Shown piece after piece: positions 1 to 8,953 of a DNA stretch of 64,000 bases. Numbering within the stretch: position 1 is the first letter of the stretch; each line of letters starts with the position of its first letter. Source of the stretch: Kluyvera ascorbata_C. Lineage in GTDB: Bacteria > Pseudomonadota > Gammaproteobacteria > Enterobacterales > Enterobacteriaceae. A model generated the notes under the pieces. It searched no databases, was not told the origin of the DNA, and worked only from the letters and a program-made list of their open reading frames with translations. Location of the stretch: the NCBI RefSeq assembly GCF_044197065.1, contig NZ_JBIQOI010000001.1, forward strand, positions 992,001 through 1,056,000, in the 5' to 3' direction. A program made the translations under genes and the position numbers.

Positions 1-587
1 ATAACACCGATGATGAGGGTGCCATACAGCATCGCCCAGGTATTGGTGGTGAGCGTTTCCAGCCCACGTCGCTGGTGGCGCAGGCTCAGCATGTTCCCCA
101 GCGAGAAACCGTAGGTGCCGAGCGCGCTGAGTAAAATTCCGGCCAGCAGCGTGCTGCTCATGCCGACCGCCTGTAGATCTTCCCAGAAGAGGGTGATGAT
201 GCCGCACAGCCCTAGCAGAGCAGCCAGATAAAAGCGCTTTGGTGGCGTCTGGCGGAAGAAGATAAAACTATTGATGGCGTTAAACAGCACCGCCATGGAG
301 AAAATCACCGACTCCAGCCCGGTATTTATCCACTTTGCTGCTGTGTAGAAGCACAGAAAGTTGAAACCGAACACACAGCAGCCTTGCAGAATACAGAACA
401 GATGATCGCGTAGCGCCAGTGGGCGCAGACGACGCAGGCACAGCAGAATAGTCATCATGGTGATGCTGGCAATCGCAAAGCGCCAGAAAATCGAAACCGC
501 CTCAGGCACAGGGCCCTGCTGTAAAAAGATGGCAATCCAGGTGGTTCCCCAGATAACAACGACCAGGGCATAGAGCAGCGCGTTCAT
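1..587 (-). CDS. EamA/DMT-family transporter, N-terminal part (runs off the left edge)
   Basis: The reading frame starts at the ATG at 587 and is still open at base 1, so only about 195 N-terminal residues are visible. They are strongly hydrophobic, with a start-proximal segment (ALLYALVVVIWGTTWIAI) and an inverted-repeat membrane topology typical of the 10-helix drug/metabolite transporter superfamily (EamA). Such proteins export amino acids or metabolites across the inner membrane; the substrate cannot be read here. The gene is divergent from the AraC-type regulator at 765, with about 180 bp between the starts. That arrangement suggests the regulator controls this exporter, which is an inference from context only. 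Confidence 0.8.
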   Translation of the reverse strand, partial: MNALLYALVVVIWGTTWIAIFLQQGPVPEAVSIFWRFAIASITMMTILLCLRRLRPLALRDHLFCILQGCCVFGFNFLCFYTAAKWINTGLESVIFSMAVLFNAINSFIFFRQTPPKRFYLAALLGLCGIITLFWEDLQAVGMSSTLLAGILLSALGTYGFSLGNMLSLRHQRRGLETLTTNTWAMLYGTLIIGV

Positions 588-764
588 AGTTCCTCGCATC
601 AATAACAATAAAAAACAAGTGTGACGCGGTACGCATTCCGGCGCTTGCAGAAGGCTGCGGGTGACTTGCATATTCTTGCGGTTTTTTTGCAAGCGGGCCG
701 CGCAGAACGCTAGATTCTGCGACCGACAGCCCCTAGACTGGCACTATCGATAATCGTGATAGAT

Positions 765-1640
765 ATGTTAATGGCCTACGCAACGTTTGAGAGATTACAG
801 AGTCAGAACGCACAGCTGCGGGAAACCGTTGCGCTTAACTCTGGCATCCAACTGGCGGCCTGGTATAACAAATGCGATAACCTGACGGTTAAGAGCGATC
901 ATCACACGCTTAGCCTGTACGTAGCAGATGGCTACGAGAGCTACCAGAAAACGCCCCACGGCTGGAAAAATGGCGGGGGGCCTGACCGTTTTTGCCTGAT
1001 GCCGAAAGACACGGAATCAACGTGGGATATTCGCGGCGATCTGTCATTCGTGCATCTCTATTGCACCGATGAGCATTTGCGTAAGGTGGGGGAACAGGTG
1101 TGGGATCGCAGCCCGGCGGCCTTAACCCTCGACGAACATATTTTTGGCAATGACCCGAAGATAACGCTGCTCTACCGTCAGTTTCTGCTGGGCTATGACT
1201 GGCAGCAACCTGCAAACCAGCTTGCTTTGAGCAGCGCCAGCACCTTGCTGCTGACGCACCTCATCCAGCATCACGCCAACGTACAGTGGCGGTTGCCGAC
1301 GGTGACCGGCGGGCTGGCTCCGGTGGTTCTGCGTAACACGCTCGACTATATCGATGCCCATCTCAGTGCACCACTGACCCTTGCCGACCTCGCCGCGCAG
1401 GCGACCCTAAGCGAATACCATTTTGCGCGCATGTTCCGCCAGAGCGTAGGCCTGGCACCGCATCAGTATGTGATGCAGCGCCGGATGGACCGCGCGCTGC
1501 AGATGGTGCGCTACACCACGCAATCCCTGACGGAGATTGCCCTGTGCTGCGGGTTTAGCTCCGCCAGCCATTTCAGCAATCGCTTTAAAGCGGTAAATGG
1601 CGTGACGCCGTCACAACTACGCGCGGGGCTTGCGGGATAA
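765..1640 (+). CDS. AraC-family transcriptional regulator
   Basis: About 291 residues. The first two thirds look like a cupin-type effector domain. The last ~100 residues carry the two helix-turn-helix units of AraC proteins: LTLADLAAQATLSEYHFARM, then a second unit ending in the hallmark IALCCGFSSASHFSNRFK and GVTPSQLR. The frame is open from a GTG at 756; I chose the ATG at 765 but no strong ribosome site decides it, and 771 is also possible. It is divergent from the EamA transporter and probably regulates it. Its last 24 bases overlap the end of ydcO, which runs towards it. The ligand is unknown. Confidence 0.85.
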   Translation: MLMAYATFERLQSQNAQLRETVALNSGIQLAAWYNKCDNLTVKSDHHTLSLYVADGYESYQKTPHGWKNGGGPDRFCLMPKDTESTWDIRGDLSFVHLYCTDEHLRKVGEQVWDRSPAALTLDEHIFGNDPKITLLYRQFLLGYDWQQPANQLALSSASTLLLTHLIQHHANVQWRLPTVTGGLAPVVLRNTLDYIDAHLSAPLTLADLAAQATLSEYHFARMFRQSVGLAPHQYVMQRRMDRALQMVRYTTQSLTEIALCCGFSSASHFSNRFKAVNGVTPSQLRAGLAG

Positions 1641-2774
1641 CAGCGCGAAGCTAACGCCGCCAATCACCAATCCCCAGAATGCCGACCCCACGCCCGCGAG
1701 CGTTATCCCGCTGGCAGTGACCAGGAAGGTGACCATGGCCGCATCGCGTTCCCTGTCGTTATTCAAAGCCTGGAACAGGCTTCCTCCCAGCGTACCGAGC
1801 AGCGCCAGCCCTGCCAGCATCTGGACCCACACCGTCGGTAGCGCTGACATTAGCGTGGTGATAGAGCCGCCAAAAACCCCGGCCATCAGATAGAAAACGC
1901 CCGCGGCGGCCGCCGCTTGCCAACGCTTAAGCGGATCGGGATGAGCATCAGGGCTCTGACATATAGCGGCGGTAATGGCGGCGATGCACACGGAGTAGAC
2001 CCCGAATGGTGCCAGCAAAAGGCCAAATGCGCCGCTGACCACAATCAGCGGTGAAACCGGTACGTGATAGCCAGAGGCCTGAAGCGTGGCGAGCCCAGGC
2101 GCATTTTGTGATGCCATGGTCACGAGGAAAAAGGGAATACCGATGCTCAACAGTTGGGTCAGGGAGAAGTGCGGAGCAATAAACTGCGGGGCGACCACGG
2201 CCAGGCTTAAGGAGTCGGTGACAACGTCACCTTTTAGGGCTGCCATCACGATACCTACCGCCAGCGCCGCAACTACCGCGTAGCGCGGCGCAAGGGCTTT
2301 AAACAGTAGCCAACCCACCAGCATGCTGCCGCACAGCGCCAGTTGTCCCTGCAACGTGGCAAATGCCTGCAGACCGAAGCGCAGCAAAATACCTGCCAGC
2401 ATGGCCGCCGCCAGCGAGTGTGGAATCAGCTTCATCAGCCGGGCAAACCAACCGGTCAGGCCGCAGATAACAATCAGTGCGTTGGCGAAGATGAAAATTC
2501 CGACCGCGTCGTTGAGCGTTGCCCCTTGTAAACCGCCCACCAAAAGCGCCGCACCCGGCGTTGACCAGGCGGTTAAAATCGGCACTTTTCGCCACAGGGT
2601 CAGCGCCAGCGTACTGACGCCCATCGCCAGGCCGAGTGCGGTCATCCAGCCTGAAATTTGCATTGCGGTCGCGCCAGCGGCGGCAGCGGCTTGCCAGATG
2701 ATCGCCGCAGAACTGGCATAGCCGACCAGCACGGCAACAAAACCGGCCAGCACGGTGGGGAAAGGGATTCGCAT
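1617..2774 (-). CDS. ydcO: BenE-family inner-membrane transporter YdcO
   Basis: About 385 residues of almost continuous membrane segments, matching E. coli YdcO along its length, for example YASSAAIIWQAAAAAGA, SGWMTALGLAMGVSTL and LVTMASQNAPGLATLQASGY. The family is named for the benzoate transporter BenE; the YdcO substrate is not established. The ATG at 2774 begins MRIPFPTVLAGF and has GAGG five bases upstream, so the long upstream extension of the open frame is discarded. It is divergent from sutR across a palindromic operator at 2784-2837, so SutR probably controls it. Confidence 0.88.
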   Translation of the reverse strand: MRIPFPTVLAGFVAVLVGYASSAAIIWQAAAAAGATAMQISGWMTALGLAMGVSTLALTLWRKVPILTAWSTPGAALLVGGLQGATLNDAVGIFIFANALIVICGLTGWFARLMKLIPHSLAAAMLAGILLRFGLQAFATLQGQLALCGSMLVGWLLFKALAPRYAVVAALAVGIVMAALKGDVVTDSLSLAVVAPQFIAPHFSLTQLLSIGIPFFLVTMASQNAPGLATLQASGYHVPVSPLIVVSGAFGLLLAPFGVYSVCIAAITAAICQSPDAHPDPLKRWQAAAAAGVFYLMAGVFGGSITTLMSALPTVWVQMLAGLALLGTLGGSLFQALNNDRERDAAMVTFLVTASGITLAGVGSAFWGLVIGGVSFALLSRKPRA

Positions 2775-2783
2775 AAAAGCCTC

Positions 2784-2837
2784 TTGTGCGCTATAACATC
2801 CAATTAATGTACCATTGTGCGTTATAGCGCACAATGG
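2784..2837. promoter_or_regulatory. Palindromic operator between ydcO and sutR
   Basis: Bases 2812-2821 (CCATTGTGCG) and 2828-2837 (CGCACAATGG) form a perfect 10-bp inverted repeat around a 6-base centre. A third half-site, TTGTGCGCTATAA, lies at 2784-2796. The site sits in the 135-bp divergent gap in front of both genes. A SutR (Cro/CI-type HTH) operator is the natural reading; binding is inferred. Confidence 0.6.
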
Positions 2838-2909
2838 CCGGTTATGATTAGCTAAAACGGCGCTGGCGGCGTGGGGTATACTTCGTCGATGGAAGAAAAT
2901 GGAGGTGGA

Positions 2910-3485
2910 ATGAATATTGCGCAACACCTGGCAGCGACGCTGAAATCCTTACGTCAACGGCGTGGCTGGAGCCTGTCTAAGCTCGCAGAAGAGACGGGGG
3001 TCTCTAAGGCGATGCTGGGGCAAATCGAACGTAACGAATCCAGCCCAACGGTGGCGACGCTGTGGAAGATTGCTACTGGCCTGAACGTACCGTTTTCGGT
3101 GTTTATCACGCCAGAGGTCCCGGGCGCAGAGCAGTCGTTCGACCCGCAGCAGCAGGCGATGGTTGTTACGCCAGTATTTCCCTGGGACCCGGTGCTTTTC
3201 TTTGACCACTTCTCGATTACCCTTGCGCCGGGCGCGCTAAGTGAATCGACCCCGCACGAAAAAGGGGTGATTGAACATGTGGTGGTGATTAGCGGTCAGC
3301 TTGATATGTGTATAGAGGGGGAATGGCGGACGCTGTACGCCGGAGAAGGGCTGCGGTTTGCGGGGGATCTCGCGCATGCTTACCGTAACAGCGGCGAGCA
3401 GGTCGCGCATTTCCACTCTATTATTCACTATCCTAAAGAAAACGCCGCAGGCAGGCCTGCGGCAAATCATGACAATGAACCATAA
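2910..3485 (+). CDS. sutR: XRE/cupin transcriptional regulator SutR (YdcN)
   Basis: 191 residues with an N-terminal Cro/CI helix-turn-helix (WSLSKLAEETGVSKAMLGQI, roughly residues 20-40) and a C-terminal cupin domain (HEKGVIEHVVVISGQ, then GEGLRF). It closely resembles E. coli SutR, a regulator linked to sulfur utilisation genes. The ATG at 2910 follows GGAGGTGG and matches the E. coli start; the open frame begins earlier, at 2871. It is divergent from ydcO over a shared palindrome and probably autoregulated. The 3' end contains a GC-rich inverted repeat (GCCGCAGG/CCTGCGGC) that may help end the transcript. Confidence 0.9.
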   Translation: MNIAQHLAATLKSLRQRRGWSLSKLAEETGVSKAMLGQIERNESSPTVATLWKIATGLNVPFSVFITPEVPGAEQSFDPQQQAMVVTPVFPWDPVLFFDHFSITLAPGALSESTPHEKGVIEHVVVISGQLDMCIEGEWRTLYAGEGLRFAGDLAHAYRNSGEQVAHFHSIIHYPKENAAGRPAANHDNEP

Positions 3486-3684
3486 CGTGGCCGTTACGAG
3501 GAAAGTCCGGAATACGGAAATAACTCTAACTGACTGATGTCGAAAGCAGAAATGCCCATTTCGGCAATAGGTTATCGAAATTTTGCTAACCGCGGCGCAC
3601 AAGCGCTGGAAACTGTTTTCGTCCGCTGCGGCTTCTGGCTACAATAGCCGCCATTTTGTGACCCGACTGGATAACCTCGACCCT

Positions 3685-5643
3685 ATGCGCCAGCAGAATG
3701 CCCTTCTTGAACTCCTTAGCCCGGCTCGCGATACCGCTATTGCTCGCGAAGCGATTCTTCATGGCGCCGATGCCGTGTATATCGGCGGACCCGGCTTTGG
3801 CGCGCGCCACAATGCCAGCAACAGCCTGCAGGATATCGCTGCGCTGGTGCCGTTTGCCCATCGCTACGGCGCTAAAATCTTTATTACGCTCAACACCATT
3901 CTGCATGATGACGAGCTGGAACCCGCGCAGAAGCTGATTACCAGCCTGTACGACGCGGGCGTGGATGCGCTGATCGTGCAGGATATGGGCATTATGCAGC
4001 TCGACCTGCCACCCATTGAACTGCACGCCAGCACCCAGTGTGATATTCGCACCGTTGAGAAAGCCAAATTCCTGTCGGACGTTGGGTTCAGCCAGATAGT
4101 GCTGGCGCGCGAGCTTAATTTGCAGCAGATCAAAGCCATCCACGACGTGACCGACGCGACTATCGAGTTCTTTATCCACGGCGCGCTGTGCGTGGCCTAT
4201 TCCGGGCAGTGCAACATTTCGCACGCTCAGACCGGACGTAGCGCCAACCGCGGCGACTGTTCACAGGCTTGTCGTCTGCCGTATACCCTGAAAGACGATC
4301 AGGGCCGAGTGGTGGCGTTTGAAAAACACCTGCTGTCGATGAAAGATAACGATCAGACCGCCAACCTCGGCGCGTTGATTGACGCGGGCGTGCGCTCCTT
4401 CAAGATTGAAGGGCGCTACAAAGATATGAGCTACGTGAAGAACATCACCGCGCACTATCGCCAGATGCTCGATACGATCATTGAAGAACGCGGGGATTTA
4501 GGTCGTGCCTCTGCCGGGCACACTGAACATTTCTTTGTTCCGTCCACGGACAAAACTTTCCATCGCGGCAGTACCGACTATTTCGTTAATCAGCGTCAGA
4601 TGAATATCGGCGCGTTTGACTCCCCGAAATTCGTCGGCCTGCCGGTAGGCGAAGTGCTGAAGGTCAACAAAGACACCCTTGATGTAGAAGTCAGTGAACC
4701 CTTGGCCAATGGCGATGGGCTCAACGTATTGATTAAGCGTGAAGTCGTAGGCTTCCGCGCCAACACGGTAGAGAAAATCGGCGAAAACCGCTACCGCGTG
4801 TGGCCGAACGAGATGCCAGCCGACCTGCATAAAGTCCGTCCGCATCAGGTGCTGAACCGCAACCTCGACCACAACTGGCAGCAGGCGCTGCTGAAAACCT
4901 CCAGCGAGCGTCGTATTGCGGTGGATATCGAGCTTTCCGGCTGGCAGGAACAGCTGGTGCTGACCATCACCAGCGAAGATGGCGTCAGCGTCACGAATAC
5001 CTTAGACGGCGAATTTGCGGCTGCCAACAATGCCGATAAAGCGCTGAGCCAGCTGCAGGACGGGATTGCGAAACTGGGGCAAACAATCTATTACCCGCGC
5101 GGCGTTGAGGTGATGTTGCCGGAAGCGCTGTTTGTACCGAACAGTACGCTGAACCAGCTGCGTCGTGAAACCGTGGAGATGCTCGATGAAGCGCGTCTGG
5201 CGGCCTACGTGCGCGGCAGCCGCAAAGCGGTGGCGAACCCGGCGCCGGTCTATCCGGAAAGTCATCTGAATTTCCTTGCCAACGTATACAACCATAAAGC
5301 GCGTGAGTTTTATCATCGCTACGGCGTGCAGTTGATTGACGCGGCCTACGAAGCGCACGAAGAGAAGGGCGATGTGCCGGTGATGATTACCAAACACTGC
5401 CTGCGCTTTGCGTTCAACCTGTGCCCGAAACAGGCGAAAGGCTCCATCAAGAGCTGGAAGGCCACGCCGATGCAGTTGATTAACGGTGATGAAGTGCTGA
5501 CGTTGAATTTTGACTGCCGCCCGTGCGAAATGCACGTGATTGGCAAAATCAAAAATCACATTCTGAAGATGCCGCTGCCGGGGAGCGTCGTGGCGTCGAT
5601 GAGTCCGGATGATTTGTTGAAAACGCTGCCGCGGCGTAAATAG
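3685..5643 (+). CDS. rlhA: 23S rRNA C2501 hydroxylase RlhA (YdcP, peptidase U32 family)
   Basis: 652 residues, close to the 653 of E. coli RlhA, which makes 5-hydroxycytidine at position 2501 of 23S rRNA. The U32 signature appears as ELHASTQCDIRTVEKAKFL, FIHGALCVAYSGQC and the cysteine-bearing GDCSQACRLPY. A further cysteine cluster near the C-terminus (CLRFAFNLCP and FDCRPCEMH) completes the likely Fe-S ligands. The ATG at 3685 is chosen because the E. coli protein starts close to ELLSPARD; the 34-codon upstream extension has no conserved content. It is monocistronic, followed by a BIME and a terminator. Confidence 0.92.
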   Translation: MRQQNALLELLSPARDTAIAREAILHGADAVYIGGPGFGARHNASNSLQDIAALVPFAHRYGAKIFITLNTILHDDELEPAQKLITSLYDAGVDALIVQDMGIMQLDLPPIELHASTQCDIRTVEKAKFLSDVGFSQIVLARELNLQQIKAIHDVTDATIEFFIHGALCVAYSGQCNISHAQTGRSANRGDCSQACRLPYTLKDDQGRVVAFEKHLLSMKDNDQTANLGALIDAGVRSFKIEGRYKDMSYVKNITAHYRQMLDTIIEERGDLGRASAGHTEHFFVPSTDKTFHRGSTDYFVNQRQMNIGAFDSPKFVGLPVGEVLKVNKDTLDVEVSEPLANGDGLNVLIKREVVGFRANTVEKIGENRYRVWPNEMPADLHKVRPHQVLNRNLDHNWQQALLKTSSERRIAVDIELSGWQEQLVLTITSEDGVSVTNTLDGEFAAANNADKALSQLQDGIAKLGQTIYYPRGVEVMLPEALFVPNSTLNQLRRETVEMLDEARLAAYVRGSRKAVANPAPVYPESHLNFLANVYNHKAREFYHRYGVQLIDAAYEAHEEKGDVPVMITKHCLRFAFNLCPKQAKGSIKSWKATPMQLINGDEVLTLNFDCRPCEMHVIGKIKNHILKMPLPGSVVASMSPDDLLKTLPRRK

Positions 5644-5650
5644 CGCCACT

Positions 5651-5732
5651 TTGTAGGCCTGATAAGCGTAGCGCCATCAGGCGGTTCTGCGCAGGTTGCC
5701 GGATGGTGGCGTTGCCTTATCCGGCCTACAAC
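5651..5732. repeat. REP/BIME palindromic element
   Basis: Two facing REP-type palindromes: GTAGGCCTGATAAGCGTAGC at its left edge and CCTTATCCGGCCTACAAC at its right edge, in the gap after rlhA. The left arm is diverged (CCATCAGG in place of CCATCCGG). These are typical enteric extragenic elements. Confidence 0.85.
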
Positions 5733-5784
5733 TTATGTAGTCCGGCCGATCAACGCGATGCCGGGGAAGCAACAATGCCAAATA

Positions 5785-5807
5785 AAAGGCCGGAATCTCC
5801 GGCCTTT
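5785..5807. terminator. Bidirectional terminator after rlhA and the His/Gln-rich gene
   Basis: A perfect 10-bp stem (AAAGGCCGGA/TCCGGCCTTT) with a three-base loop lies between two convergent genes, with A and T runs on both sides. Confidence 0.85.
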
Positions 5808-5812
5808 CTTAC

Positions 5813-6145
5813 TTAGTTATGCTGCCCGTCTTTTGGTGGCAGTTTGTTGTCGCCGTCGTGTTTTGGCGGCTGGCCTTTGCCATCATGCTGCGGGCCTTTG
5901 TTGTCATGTGGCGGTTGGCCTTTGCCATCGTGCTGTGAGCCTTTTTCGTCGCGCGGGGGCTGACCTTTGCCGTCATGCTGCTGACCTTTGCCATCGTGCT
6001 GAGGGCCTTTGTTGTCATGCGGCGGCTGACCATTATGCTGCTGTTCTACAGGTGGTTTTTTTGGTGGCTCCTGATGATCAGCTGCGAAAGCGGTTGAACA
6101 CAGACCCATTGCCAGGATTGCAGACAGTGCAATAATTTTCTTCAT
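5813..6145 (-). CDS. Secreted low-complexity His/Gln/Pro/Asp/Gly repeat protein, function unknown
   Basis: 110 residues. MKKIIALSAILAMGLCSTAFA is a clear Sec signal peptide with AFA-A cleavage. The mature part is nearly free of hydrophobic residues and consists of degenerate repeats of the type QHDGKGQPPHDNKGP, about five to six copies, so it should be disordered and exported. The histidines and aspartates could bind metal or buffer protons, by analogy with Asr, but there is no sequence match to Asr. The ATG at 6145 has GGAG six bases upstream; the upstream ATG at 6148 is too close to that site. In E. coli an unrelated small gene (yncJ) occupies this general location. I do not recognise the family. 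Confidence 0.75.
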   Translation of the reverse strand: MKKIIALSAILAMGLCSTAFAADHQEPPKKPPVEQQHNGQPPHDNKGPQHDGKGQQHDGKGQPPRDEKGSQHDGKGQPPHDNKGPQHDGKGQPPKHDGDNKLPPKDGQHN

Positions 6146-6275
6146 CATGTACTCCATACATTGCTTTTGTGTATGGGGGGTAGTTGACCAATTAAAAATG
6201 GAGGAAATGTGAAGGCCCGTCCAATTAAGAATAGTCCGGGCACTTAAAGCTTAAAGTCACGATCCTCTTGTTATA

Positions 6276-6401
6276 TCAGGATTTAAATCCCGCAGCGGTC
6301 ATCAGTACACGAAATAAACTGCCCACCACAGCAAGCGTCAGAACGCTGCCACCCCAAAGCGCCACCAGCCAGAAAATGCGTGAAACCCAGCGATTTTTCA
6401 T
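6276..6401 (-). CDS. DUF2474-type single-helix subunit of a cytochrome bd-type oxidase
   Basis: 41 residues beginning MKNRWVSRIFWLVALWGG, with a single membrane helix around residues 10-32. Its ATG overlaps the stop of the oxidase subunit II by one base (TGATG), so it is translationally coupled. DUF2474 proteins are small subunits or assembly factors found downstream of CioAB-type oxidases and are analogous to CydX in the classical bd complex. The name rests on size, position and composition. Confidence 0.75.
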   Translation of the reverse strand: MKNRWVSRIFWLVALWGGSVLTLAVVGSLFRVLMTAAGFKS

Positions 6402-7411
6402 CAATGATAGCCCTCATTTTGCGGGACCTTTCCACGAAACACGTAGTAGCTCCAGAAGGTGTACACCAGAATGACGGGAATGATAAATAGGGCGCCAATC
6501 AGCATAAATTCCTGACTCTGTACCGGTGCGGCGGCCTGCCACAGGGTGATAGACGGCGGAATGATAGCCGGCCAGATGCTGATGCCAAGCCCGCTAAAAC
6601 CAAGGAAAACCAGGATAAGCGTCAGAATGAAAGGCTGAGCATGACTCTCTGCCCGCGCCAGATGCCGCCATAGCAGTGCGCTGGCAATAAGGACCAGCGC
6701 CGGTACCGGCAGCAGATAGTAGAGGTTCGGTAGGCTGAACCAGCGTTGGGCGATAGCGGTATGCTGAAGCGGTGTCCAGAGGCTGATAATGGCAATAACC
6801 GCCAGCAATGCCAGTAACAGACCACGCGCGTTCCGCTTCATGCTGTGTTGCAACGTAGCTTCACTTTTCATCACAAGCCAGGTCGCGCCAAGCAGCGCAT
6901 ACGCGATGGTGAGCCCCACGCCGCAGAAGAGCGTAAACGGCGTCAGCCAATCGAAAGCGCCGCCGCTATAAGCGCGCCCCGTTACCTCAAAACCGTTTAT
7001 CACGGCGCCGACGACAACGCCCTGGCAGAACGTCGCCAGAATAGACCCGCCCATAAAAGCGTTATCCCAGAACGGACGGTGTGACGGCGTGGCATTGAAG
7101 CGAAACTCGAAGGCAACGCCACGAAAAATCAGGCCGACGAGCATCAGCGAAAGCGGGATGGTCAATGCGTCAATGATGACGGCATAGGCCAGTGGAAACG
7201 CGCCGAAAAGCCCCGCGCCGCCAAGCACCAGCCAGGTTTCGTTGCCGTCCCAGACCGGTGCCACGCTGTTAACCATCAGGTCACGCTCCTGCGCATTGCG
7301 GGTAAAGGGAAAGAGGATCCCGATGCCCAAATCAAAGCCGTCCATAACGATGTACATCAGAGTGGCAAAAACAATAATCACGAACCAGATAATGGACAGG
7401 TCGATGTTCAT
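6401..7411 (-). CDS. Cytochrome bd-type (cyanide-insensitive-like) quinol oxidase subunit II
   Basis: 336 residues. The N-terminus has the subunit II signature (IWFVIIVFATLMYIVMDGFDLGIG) followed by NSVAPVWDGNETWLVLGGAG; about eight to nine membrane helices follow. It pairs with subunit I to hold the haems in the inner membrane and reduce oxygen with ubiquinol. It is shorter than E. coli CydB (379), as usual for the Cio branch. It overlaps subunit I by four bases (ATGA) and the DUF2474 gene by one, forming one operon. It is additional to, not a replacement for, the core cydAB locus expected elsewhere. Confidence 0.9.
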   Translation of the reverse strand: MNIDLSIIWFVIIVFATLMYIVMDGFDLGIGILFPFTRNAQERDLMVNSVAPVWDGNETWLVLGGAGLFGAFPLAYAVIIDALTIPLSLMLVGLIFRGVAFEFRFNATPSHRPFWDNAFMGGSILATFCQGVVVGAVINGFEVTGRAYSGGAFDWLTPFTLFCGVGLTIAYALLGATWLVMKSEATLQHSMKRNARGLLLALLAVIAIISLWTPLQHTAIAQRWFSLPNLYYLLPVPALVLIASALLWRHLARAESHAQPFILTLILVFLGFSGLGISIWPAIIPPSITLWQAAAPVQSQEFMLIGALFIIPVILVYTFWSYYVFRGKVPQNEGYH

Positions 7412-8808
7412 GCTTGTTCCTCCTGGGATGAGTGGGTGTCCATGGCGGCGGAAAGCGGGCGCGCAGGCGTTCCCTGAGGGGGATGGTCAAACGGCTGCGG
7501 GCCTTTGCGGATAAGGCGTACCATATAGCTGTAACCCACGCCAAACACCGAGCTGTACACCACAAAGAAGGTTAACAGGCTGATACTCATATGCAGGTTG
7601 CCGTGCGCTGATACAGCATCTGCTGTGCGTTGCAGGCCGTAGACCACCCATGGCTGACGACCTACCTCGGTGGTGACCCAACCGGCGAGGATGGCAATCA
7701 GGCCGGAAGGGCCCATCAGCAGCGCGAACCACAGGAACGGACGTGAGGTGTACAGGGTCTGTCGCTTACGTAACCACAGCGCCACGACGCCGAGCAACAG
7801 CATCAGCATTCCGAGCCCCGCCATAATGCGAAACGACCAGAAGACGATGGTTGAGTTAGGGCGATCTTCCTTCGCGAACTCCTTCAGTGCGGGTACCTGC
7901 TTATCGAGGCTATGCGTGAGGATCAGGCTCCCCAGCATTGGAATTTCCAGCCCGTAGCGGGTGCGTTCCTGTTCCATATCCGGCCAGCCAAACAGCAGCA
8001 GCGGGGTTGGCTCGCCCGGCGGGTTCTCCCAGTGGCCTTCAATAGCGGCAATTTTTGCCGGCTGGTGTTTCAGTGTATTGAGTCCATGCATGTCGCCCAC
8101 CATGGCCTGAATAGGCGCAACAATCAGCGTCATCCACAGGGCCATGGAAAACATCGTGCGCACAGCAGGCGTCTGATTGCCGCGCAGCAGGTGCCAGGCC
8201 GCCGATGCCCCAACAAACAGCGCGCTGCTCAGGAACGCGGCAATGGACATATGCAGGAGTCGGTAAGGGAAAGAAGGATTAAACACCACGGCAAACCAGT
8301 CTACGGGCACGACCTGGCCATTAACGATTTCATATCCTTGCGGTGTCTGCATCCAGCTGTTGGAAGCGAGGATCCAGAAGGTTGAGATAATCGTGCCCAG
8401 CGCCACCATGCAGGTAGCGAAAAAGTGCAACCCCGGCCCAACGCGGTTCCAGCCGAACAGCATGACGCCGAGAAAACCGGCTTCAAGGAAAAAGGCGGTT
8501 AATACTTCATAGGTCAGCAGCGGGCCGGTTATGCTGCCCGCGAACTGGGAAAAACCACTCCAGTTCGTCCCGAACTGATAGGCCATGACCAGCCCGGAAA
8601 CAACCCCCATACCGAAATTTACGGCGAAGATCTTAGACCAGAACTGGTACAGCGATCGCCAGACTGGGTTACGGGTTTTCAGCCATAGCCCTTCAAGCAC
8701 AGCCAGATAACTGGCCAGGCCGATGGTGATGGCAGGGAAAATAATGTGAAACGAAACGGTAAAGGCAAACTGAATTCGCGCGAGGTGAAACGCATCAAGA
8801 CCGAACAT
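7408..8808 (-). CDS. Cytochrome bd-type (cyanide-insensitive-like) quinol oxidase subunit I
   Basis: 466 residues against 522 for E. coli CydA. The missing length is in the periplasmic Q-loop (around residues 250-310), which is the mark of the short-loop CioA branch. Conserved elements are visible: haem-ligand region LARIQFAFTVSFHIIFP, the acidic pair in LTYEVLTAFFLEAGFLG, and GWVTTEVGRQPWVVYG (the GRQPW motif). It is the first gene of a three-gene operon with subunit II and DUF2474. The start at 8808 follows a GGAG-type site. Expected role: a cyanide- or stress-tolerant terminal oxidase. Confidence 0.92.
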   Translation of the reverse strand: MFGLDAFHLARIQFAFTVSFHIIFPAITIGLASYLAVLEGLWLKTRNPVWRSLYQFWSKIFAVNFGMGVVSGLVMAYQFGTNWSGFSQFAGSITGPLLTYEVLTAFFLEAGFLGVMLFGWNRVGPGLHFFATCMVALGTIISTFWILASNSWMQTPQGYEIVNGQVVPVDWFAVVFNPSFPYRLLHMSIAAFLSSALFVGASAAWHLLRGNQTPAVRTMFSMALWMTLIVAPIQAMVGDMHGLNTLKHQPAKIAAIEGHWENPPGEPTPLLLFGWPDMEQERTRYGLEIPMLGSLILTHSLDKQVPALKEFAKEDRPNSTIVFWSFRIMAGLGMLMLLLGVVALWLRKRQTLYTSRPFLWFALLMGPSGLIAILAGWVTTEVGRQPWVVYGLQRTADAVSAHGNLHMSISLLTFFVVYSSVFGVGYSYMVRLIRKGPQPFDHPPQGTPARPLSAAMDTHSSQEEQA

Positions 8809-8953
8809 GCAAACTCCGTGGAGAAGAAGACTCGGCGTGATTTTAGGGCGTGATGGCGCAGGGGGGCAGAGACAGTATGTGGGTATTAAATGATAACAGT
8901 TTTAACATTCTGGTCATTTTTCGACGGCTGTTATCGCTGTCTCTGCCGGGTAA

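Noticed and set aside
5758..6135. Plus-strand 125-codon frame full of Cys, His and Leu
   Set aside because: It is the antisense of the His/Gln-rich repeat gene; the repeats make an open antisense frame. There is no ribosome site or signal.
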